Shown here: positions 58,320 through 64,000 of the stretch, in pieces | Layout: each line of letters begins with the position of its first letter | Position numbering within the stretch: position 1 is the stretch's first letter | NCBI GenBank assembly: GCA_035222895.1 | Contig: JAVYIG010006531.1 | Location: 52,431-116,430 of the forward strand | DNA from: Strongylocentrotus droebachiensis | Lineage: Eukaryota; Echinodermata; Echinoidea; Camarodonta; Strongylocentrotidae | Length of the DNA stretch: 64,000 bases | Direction: 5' to 3' | Notes under the pieces: model-generated | What the model saw: the letters and a program-made list of their open reading frames with translations, nothing else | Database searches by the model: none | Told to the model about the DNA's origin: nothing | Position numbers and translations under genes: made by a program

Positions 58320-58401
58320 CGCTGCGAGTAGGGTTCGAACCTACGCGGGAAGATCCCATTGGATTTCGAGTCCAACGCCTTAACCACTCGGCCATCACAG
58401 C
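58320..58401 (-). tRNA. tRNA-Ser (anticodon CGA)
   Basis: Minus-strand 82-base gene. The acceptor arms are GCTGTGA and TCGCAGC (one G-T pair) with discriminator G. It has A box TGGCCGAGTGG, an anticodon stem with loop CTCGAAA (anticodon CGA, reading UCG), a long variable arm (GGGATCTTCCC-type) and B box GGTTCGAACCC. The long variable arm and G discriminator are serine identity features. A run of seven T just past the 3' end on the coding strand gives a Pol III terminator. A 60-codon minus-strand frame running through it is spurious. Confidence 0.93.
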
Positions 58402-58717
58402 TCTACGTAAAAGAGTACAACCGTATTCGAATACAAATTTATATCTGTTAATTAATAATTATTTACTATATTGCACCAAATGAGCCTGTATTGCACTACC
58501 AACAAAATGTTACATTGGATTTTTTCTTCTTCGAACACATGCCAAAGGTTTTGTAAATCATTAGAGCAACAAAACCCTAAGGAATGTATATTACTTGGTG
58601 AACACAATTTATTATCACATCCCCAAAAAATGTTTATCTAACGATAGCAGTCATCATAAAAAGAAATATTTGTCAAAATGATATTGACAGAGATAAAAGT
58701 ATAAGGTAACCACATCA

Positions 58718-58799
58718 CGCTGCGAGTAGGGTTCGAACCTACGCGGGAAGATCCCATTGGATTTCAAGTCCAACGCCTTAACCACTCGGCCATCGCAGC
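58718..58799 (-). tRNA. tRNA-Ser (anticodon TGA)
   Basis: Same 82-base structure as the neighbour 317 bases away. The two differ at two positions: the middle-loop base that turns CGA into TGA (reading UCA), and one acceptor-stem base (GCTGCGA here) that restores a Watson-Crick pair. The long variable arm and G discriminator are present. A TTTT on the coding strand about 20 bases downstream could terminate Pol III. The pair probably arose by duplication and anticodon change. Confidence 0.93.
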
Positions 58800-58952
58800 T
58801 CTACGAAATATATATAAGAAAGACGAAAAAAGTTCGATTTTTTTCTGATTCTTGCTGAAAGATACCTGTCATAATATAATGCACTGCACCGTTAACTTGT
58901 GACAATGGCGAGTTTTCGCTCAGCGACTCACGACGGACAGACCTCGTAATGC

Positions 58953-59055
58953 AATAGGGACTTTTCGATTTGCACGTCGACATAGTGGACTGCTACGTGT
59001 GACGTCATCGTAGCAGTCCACTATGCCGACGTCCAAATCGAAAAGTCCCTAATAA
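58953..59055. mobile_element. Hairpin MITE, ~46-base arms
   Basis: TAGGGACTTTTCGATTTG...CGTCG.CATAGTGGACTGCTACG is followed, after a short TGTGACGTCAT loop, by its reverse complement with two mismatches. The whole ~100 bases are self-complementary. It resembles a miniature foldback copy of a DNA transposon end, and a CRE-like TGACGTCA sits at the centre. Confidence 0.8.
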
Positions 59056-59137
59056 GCGATTTCGCTTTTCAGTGAACGCTTACGTATAGTACGGAGGAGC
59101 TGACGTCACCGCTTGGGAATCTCCCTCTCCCGTAAAC

Positions 59138-59345
59138 ATGGCGAATTTACATCAAGTGCGAGATACACTTCTGGCAGCCTATTCTTTCGACGTTATAGAT
59201 GATGTAGAGTTCATGCTTCTGAGTGATATCAACATAATCTAGCAACCTTGACTTCCGATATGATGGTGGTTCCGAAGAGTCGTTTGCGTTGAAATTCGTC
59301 ATCCTTCTTTTCCGTCCCCTGACCCCTTTTAAAAAAGAACCATGG
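59138..59345 (+). pseudogene. Harbinger-type transposase N-terminal relic
   Basis: ATG at 59138 opens MANLHQVRDTLLAAYSFDVI followed by DDVEFMLLSDIN and a stop at 59240. A +1 shift then gives SNLDFRYDGGSEESF. The pattern (helical start, IDDxEFxLLxD, then NLDFxYD) resembles the N-terminus of many invertebrate Harbinger-type DDE proteins, recalled by pattern only. No nuclease core follows. It could instead be a small unrelated first exon. Confidence 0.4.
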
Positions 59346-59465
59346 TAACCACGGTATTTTGTCCAAATTACCATTCATTGTTACCATGATAACCACGGTA
59401 TTAAACAATGAAATTCGATGAAATTATCATTGTTTGAAACCATGGTTACCATGGATGGTAACTTG
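59335..59465. repeat. CCATGGTTACC-rich inverted repeat
   Basis: GTTACCATGATAACCACGGT..AAACAATGA at 59389 pairs with TCATTGTTTGAAACCATGGTTACCATGG to about 59461. The motif ACCATGGTAACCA also occurs at 57475. Confidence 0.7.
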
Positions 59466-59799
59466 GAGAGAAAAACACACCATTATTAAGGCAGCGAGAA
59501 GCCAGGTTGTAGCTTTAATAAACCCCACGACGTAGTTTAAGACCTCGAGCAGCCATCAGTACCTTGTGAAGCTGCGGCATCGTTAGTGTGTCGTATATTA
59601 AAACTGTTAGGTTTTGATAACTCAAAGACTAAACTACGACAATGCCATGCGAACATGGCTGTTGCCTCGAATATGCAATGTTTCGAAGGACACGGAGAGC
59701 GAGACGGAATTGACTTACATCGATTTACATAGATGGGTCGGCTAAAAATATACTTTTCCCATGAGGAGTAGCATGAAAGTAAATAGACATCGGGAAAGT

Positions 59800-59878
59800 T
59801 ATAGAGAAAGAGGGAAAGAGAGAGAGAGAGAGAAGGAAAGAGAGAGAGAGAAAGAGAGAGAAGAGAGAGAGAGAGACC
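59800..59878. repeat. (GA)n tract
   Basis: AGAGAGAAAG-type sequence. A similar tract lies at 61078-61125. Confidence 0.9.
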
Positions 59879-59959
59879 TTGGCAGCATGTTAACATCCGG
59901 TTGGAAAGCAAGTTCACATGTTACGAATTCTCTTTTAAAAAACGTCATCATCACTGCCA

Positions 59960-61078
59960 CAGGGCACTATCCACTAGAATACAAATTGTCACATATATAC
60001 ATACCATTCTTTGACGAAATTTAAACGACACAAGAGTTTTAGATATACATGATGTATTCAAACCAATTAATTGAAGCCTAATTTCGGACTTTCAAGAGAC
60101 CCATTGTTAAACATTTATTACAAATCGGTACTTATTTATTTATTCATATCATTATTAACGTCGCAAATAGAGTGGTGTGTAAACAGTTACAAATGACAAA
60201 TTAAAACATGCAGTGAATTAATGAATGATACTCTCACCACGAAAACGGCGGTTTAAATGAGCGCCAGCATGAGACGTATATTGTGAAAATGGTTAGCAAT
60301 GGGAAGAAGTGAAAGGAAATTAAACAGAGAATAAGAGATAAAAAAAAATTAAAGAGAGAGAGAGAGAAAGAGAATGTGATAGCCTACATAGCCTATGTTG
60401 GAAGGTAAACGTTTACGTAAATAATCCCATCTCCATCTATAATTAAACTGGAAACTCATGTGAAGACATTGATCAATGACATGAGTCACGTGACTGTGTC
60501 ATGTTCTTTTTGAGCAGTGTACACGGGAACTCGAAGATGAAAGGACGCCGCCATCATCTCATACACGACCACCTGCTCGATCATTGATATCAGGGGGAGA
60601 TCGATCGCAGCCAAGGGATACGCTTCGTCCAGTCGAAACACCAACCGCCTCGTAAACTCGTTTTGGAGACCAGAAGTTCTTCTGGGGATTTCATCGAAAA
60701 CAAAAATAAGTTAAAAGATAGAAAAGAAATGAAGAGAGAAGTGGAGGAGGGAGGACGAGGAGGAGGAGGAATAATGATAATAATAATAAGAAGAAGAATA
60801 AGTAGAAGAAGAAGAAGAAGAAGAAGAAGAAGAAGAAAAAAGGAAGAAGAAGAAGACGAGAAAATTTGTATTTGATTCATATTCCAAACGGGAGAATCGA
60901 TCCCAAAATTAATGAAAGATTAAAGACCACATTCAGATACGAAATATATCAAAACGAAATGCGATTACAATGAGGTCCATAGCTAGAACATGCGAGTTAC
61001 AATCAGATAGACAAAATACTCACGATGTTGAAAGCAAGAAGAACATTAGATTGTATTAGCCAAATACATACTTCAGGA

Positions 61079-61128
<50 letters not shown>

Positions 61129-62170
61129 CGGGGCATATAAAGAGAGGCAAAAACCCTTTCCCGTCTCATGTTCTAATTGGCAACCGTCGTGTAAGCTGGA
61201 AAACCGAATTTAAAAAGTTAAGTAACTACAGCATTTAAAACAGAAAGCTCTCGAGAAATTCGATAGAGGATAAAGATACCTATCATTACTTTAAAACGAA
61301 ATATGCGACGACTTGTCGGCTACTTATTGGCGACACATTTTACGGGGAATGAAAATGAGTAGAATTGCTGGCTGACAAGATTTCTGGACGATCGGGGCTG
61401 TGGGAAACCTCTCGATTCTTGTTCAAACCACTCCATCATGTAGCACACTTACAAAAGGGGGAAAGGTCGTGAGAAAATGGAACTGAAAGTATCAAGAACA
61501 TGAAAGCGGTAGAAATAGAAGGTTACATGGAGTTAACAGAGAATACACAGAATTTTTCGGCTTTGAGAATAGAGTATCAGTCAGAATAATTGATTTTGAT
61601 TTTGGTCTGATTCTATTTTTTAAATCATCAATAACATTATAAATGATCCACAACATTTCTGAATAAGTTGTTAAAAACCTGATAAACTAATACTTACATA
61701 ATATATCAAAAGAACCTCAAACAAATGAATCATCGAATGGATTCAAGATATAGCCAATGTGAAGCGTCGAAATATATCACGTGTGCGTTTTTTTAATAAC
61801 GATATGCACGGGGAGTGCATTTGGGTGATAACAACCGTCAGTTTCGCGACTTTATACTCATATTGTAGACCCATCTTATTTAAACAATAAAACATGTTTT
61901 AGCTTGTGCATAAGTGATATGCACTGCACTTGATAAAGTCACAATGAGAAGGACAACGAACTCGACAAGTCTCGTCCATTGCCCTACTGTGACTTAAAGG
62001 TAAAGACCAGTATTGGAAACGCCCCAATTTCAAAAAATGAAATGGAAGCTCTTTATTACCAATCATGATGATAACATTTTTGACGGGAAACCGCCTACTA
62101 ATTGATATATTTGGTAAATTAGTTTATCTATTGGTCTGTGAGAGATAAACGCACATGTCGCGCACGTGTG
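59960..62170. other. Interval without a supported gene
   Basis: Contains (GAA)n at 60785-60860 and (GA)n at 61078-61125. TTAAAGGTAAAGACCAGTAT at 61994 resembles the start of a TTAA-type element, but no matching right end was found. Confidence 0.5.
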
Positions 62171-62175
62171 CGTAT

Positions 62176-62354
62176 AGTCCCATATATACATCTCTCAGTG
62201 TACAGTGCTTGTAACTTTACGAAGAATGGGGCCAAATTTCTTATCATTTTGATGATTCCAGAACCTTGCAGTACACACCAATACTTATATGCTAGATGAT
62301 CAACCTTTTCTGATCGATTCCACAACGTTTCTTTCACAATGCAATCGCATGACC
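62176..62354. repeat. Dispersed repeat, copy 2
   Basis: Matches 47921-48093, including ACCAATACTTATATGCTAGA and TGATCAACCTTTTCTGATCG. The family is unassigned. Confidence 0.9.
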
Positions 62355-62359
62355 AAACT

Positions 62360-64000
62360 AGTCTTTTTCTTTAAGCTGCGTGCACTAATGCACTCGCAGC
62401 CATATATTACTTGTATATCAATACGCGAATGGTTCCATTTTAGCAAATGTTTTGAGAGTGTTGGCAGCATGACAATATAAAACATAATTAAATATTTCAC
62501 TGTGTATCTTCAATATCTCTATTAAATATCATACATATATAGAAAGATCAATTTTGGTATTTTATGTTTTCTCTGCCCGAAAGTCGGGGCCCGAGATGTT
62601 TACGATCATTGTTTGAAGTTACCCTTTATTTATGGTTATAATTTGTTTTATTATTAGTATATTATTTGTGGATATATGTGTTTGAATTTGTCGAATTTGT
62701 TTCGTATATTGTTTAAAATTTTGTAAACCGTCTTTCAAAAACTCTCTACATTCTCACTTCTCACTTCAGTTTCCCTCCCCTGATCATCCTCAAGTTCCCA
62801 TCGTGACTCGCCCACGGCCTCGTTCACGTAATCATATCGGGTGTTTGCATAACGCAGTTTCCTCGCATGACCCCATTGAAAACTCGTCCATGCCAAGAGA
62901 ATATCACCGACCGTATGGTCATTGACCGAGCACATATCTCATAAAAATTGAGAAATATCTGATTGAACTTAATTATATTGCAACCTAATTTTCAGAATTC
63001 GTGATGAAGGTTAATTTGTTTATGTCTTAATGTCTTAAAAATATATGTACGCTAGTATCGTTAAGGCAACAAATTTGATACAAGCCTCGTGCTTCCAGGG
63101 AATCTCTTTTCAATATTAACAATTAAAGGGGAATTAACCTCAAACTACAAGTTGGTTTCAGTTTGTAGGCCATTAAAAACATAGGCCTAATATACAAATA
63201 TAAAACATCAGACATTTGACAAAAAGGGGGGTGGGGGGGGGGGGGGGGGGGGGGACGTAACTCTTCTTCAGAAACGTTCGTCTTTCGCGGCTCTGAGAAT
63301 TTTCAGAACTTCGCCATTGTGTTTGCGCACGGTCTGTTCTGTGACGTATAGTATGGATTCGATTGCTATTGCGTACCCCGGTCCCCCCATTCAGTGTTAT
63401 TTAGGGGTACGCATATGCTCGTTCCCTCTTTTTGAAAGCACCCCCTATCTGAGGACTGCCAACATTTCCGAACCCCCCTTTTCGCGGGCTTTTCGCGGGC
63501 TTTTCCTGCCTTGGAGACCCCCTAAATCATGGAAAATGCTCAATGTACCCCCCTAAATTCGGAATAATTTCTCAGGAGTCCAAAGAGATGAGAGAAAAAA
63601 AGAAAAAACACCCACTTTTTAAAGAAATCTCCGGGTGAAAAGTTAATACACCCCCTTTTTTTTTACAATTCTCGGGCCGGACTTTGTCGCACGAAAAGTA
63701 CCCCTTTACCGGACATTTTGGTAACACGCATGGGGTCCGTTTGTTCTCGGAGTGGGGGGGGGGGGGGGGGGGGGAGTGCGTACGTACGTACCCTGCTGTG
63801 AACTGTAAAATGATCACTGCAGATCACATCGTTTTTCCTGTCGTACTTGTACTTTTTGTCCAGAAATTTCTCCACCTTCAGATCTGCTATATACACTGTA
63901 CCTATAGCTTTCATTGCGATTGTGTAGGTCTATAAACCGATGAAAAGATTTTCCCTTGGTTTCCAATCAACCATTATCACAACCAAACACTTGCAAGACG
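62360..64000. other. Interval with G-runs and C-rich repeat-like text
   Basis: Two long G-runs (63225-63254 and 63757-63774) bracket a region of CCCCC-containing short repeats (TACCCC, ACCCCCTAAAT at about 63507 and 63547). No supported gene. Confidence 0.5.

Noticed and set aside
1-64000. CRISPR arrays
   Set aside because: The tandem repeats present lack short identical repeats with unique spacers, and the DNA is clearly eukaryotic.

Overview
The window looks like a stretch of a marine invertebrate deuterostome genome, most probably an echinoderm and perhaps a sea urchin. This is inferred from AT-rich non-coding DNA dense in (GA)n, (GAT)n, (TTC)n and poly-G tracts, small exons with GT-AG introns, many MITE-like inverted repeats, and an invertebrate receptor with a lectin/Ig/FN3 architecture. 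The species cannot be named from the sequence. Nothing looks prokaryotic. Most open frames in the window are simple-sequence artefacts; real coding sequence is sparse and split into exons.

Region 1 (about 0.8-15.2 kb, + strand): a multi-exon host gene of unknown function. Six exons (2142-2243, 4579-4619, 4714-4819, 5858-5955, 6369-6517, 14362-14467) and one weaker one (2627-2674) join with consistent phase into a mostly helical protein ending at a TGA at 14465. Its long last intron holds a GGT/GAT microsatellite starting about 20 bases after the splice donor, a minisatellite array split by a hAT-like element (7865-10191, 8-bp target duplication), which itself carries a foldback repeat and a TTAA-flanked element, and two copies of a 0.3-kb MITE. 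The last exon and its 3' flank are amplified into a degenerate ~130-165-bp tandem array.

Region 2 (20.3-31.4 kb, - strand): five exons with perfectly compatible phases encode the C-terminal part of a single-pass receptor: C-type lectin domain (QPD motif), Ig-like domain, fibronectin type III domain, transmembrane helix, and a tyrosine-rich tail containing an ITAM-consensus motif. The N-terminal exons were not found. Its introns are packed with transposons: an eroded antisense non-LTR retrotransposon (about 20.79-24.34 kb) and a nested pair of PIF/Harbinger elements (26.64-30.22 kb). In the pair, an element with an intact transposase ORF sits inside a non-autonomous relative; both have terminal inverted repeats and TTA target duplications. 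A LINE C-terminal fragment is trapped inside the inner element.

Region 3 (about 31.5-58 kb): I see no convincing gene. It holds foldback elements, a 450-bp (TTC)n tract, several tandem repeats with 60-205-bp units, (GA)n and (CAT)n tracts and poly-G runs.

Region 4 (58.3-59.4 kb): two intact tRNA-Ser genes (anticodons CGA and TGA) on the - strand, a ~100-bp perfect-hairpin element, and a decayed N-terminus that resembles a Harbinger-type transposase. The remainder to 64 kb is repeats and unannotated DNA.
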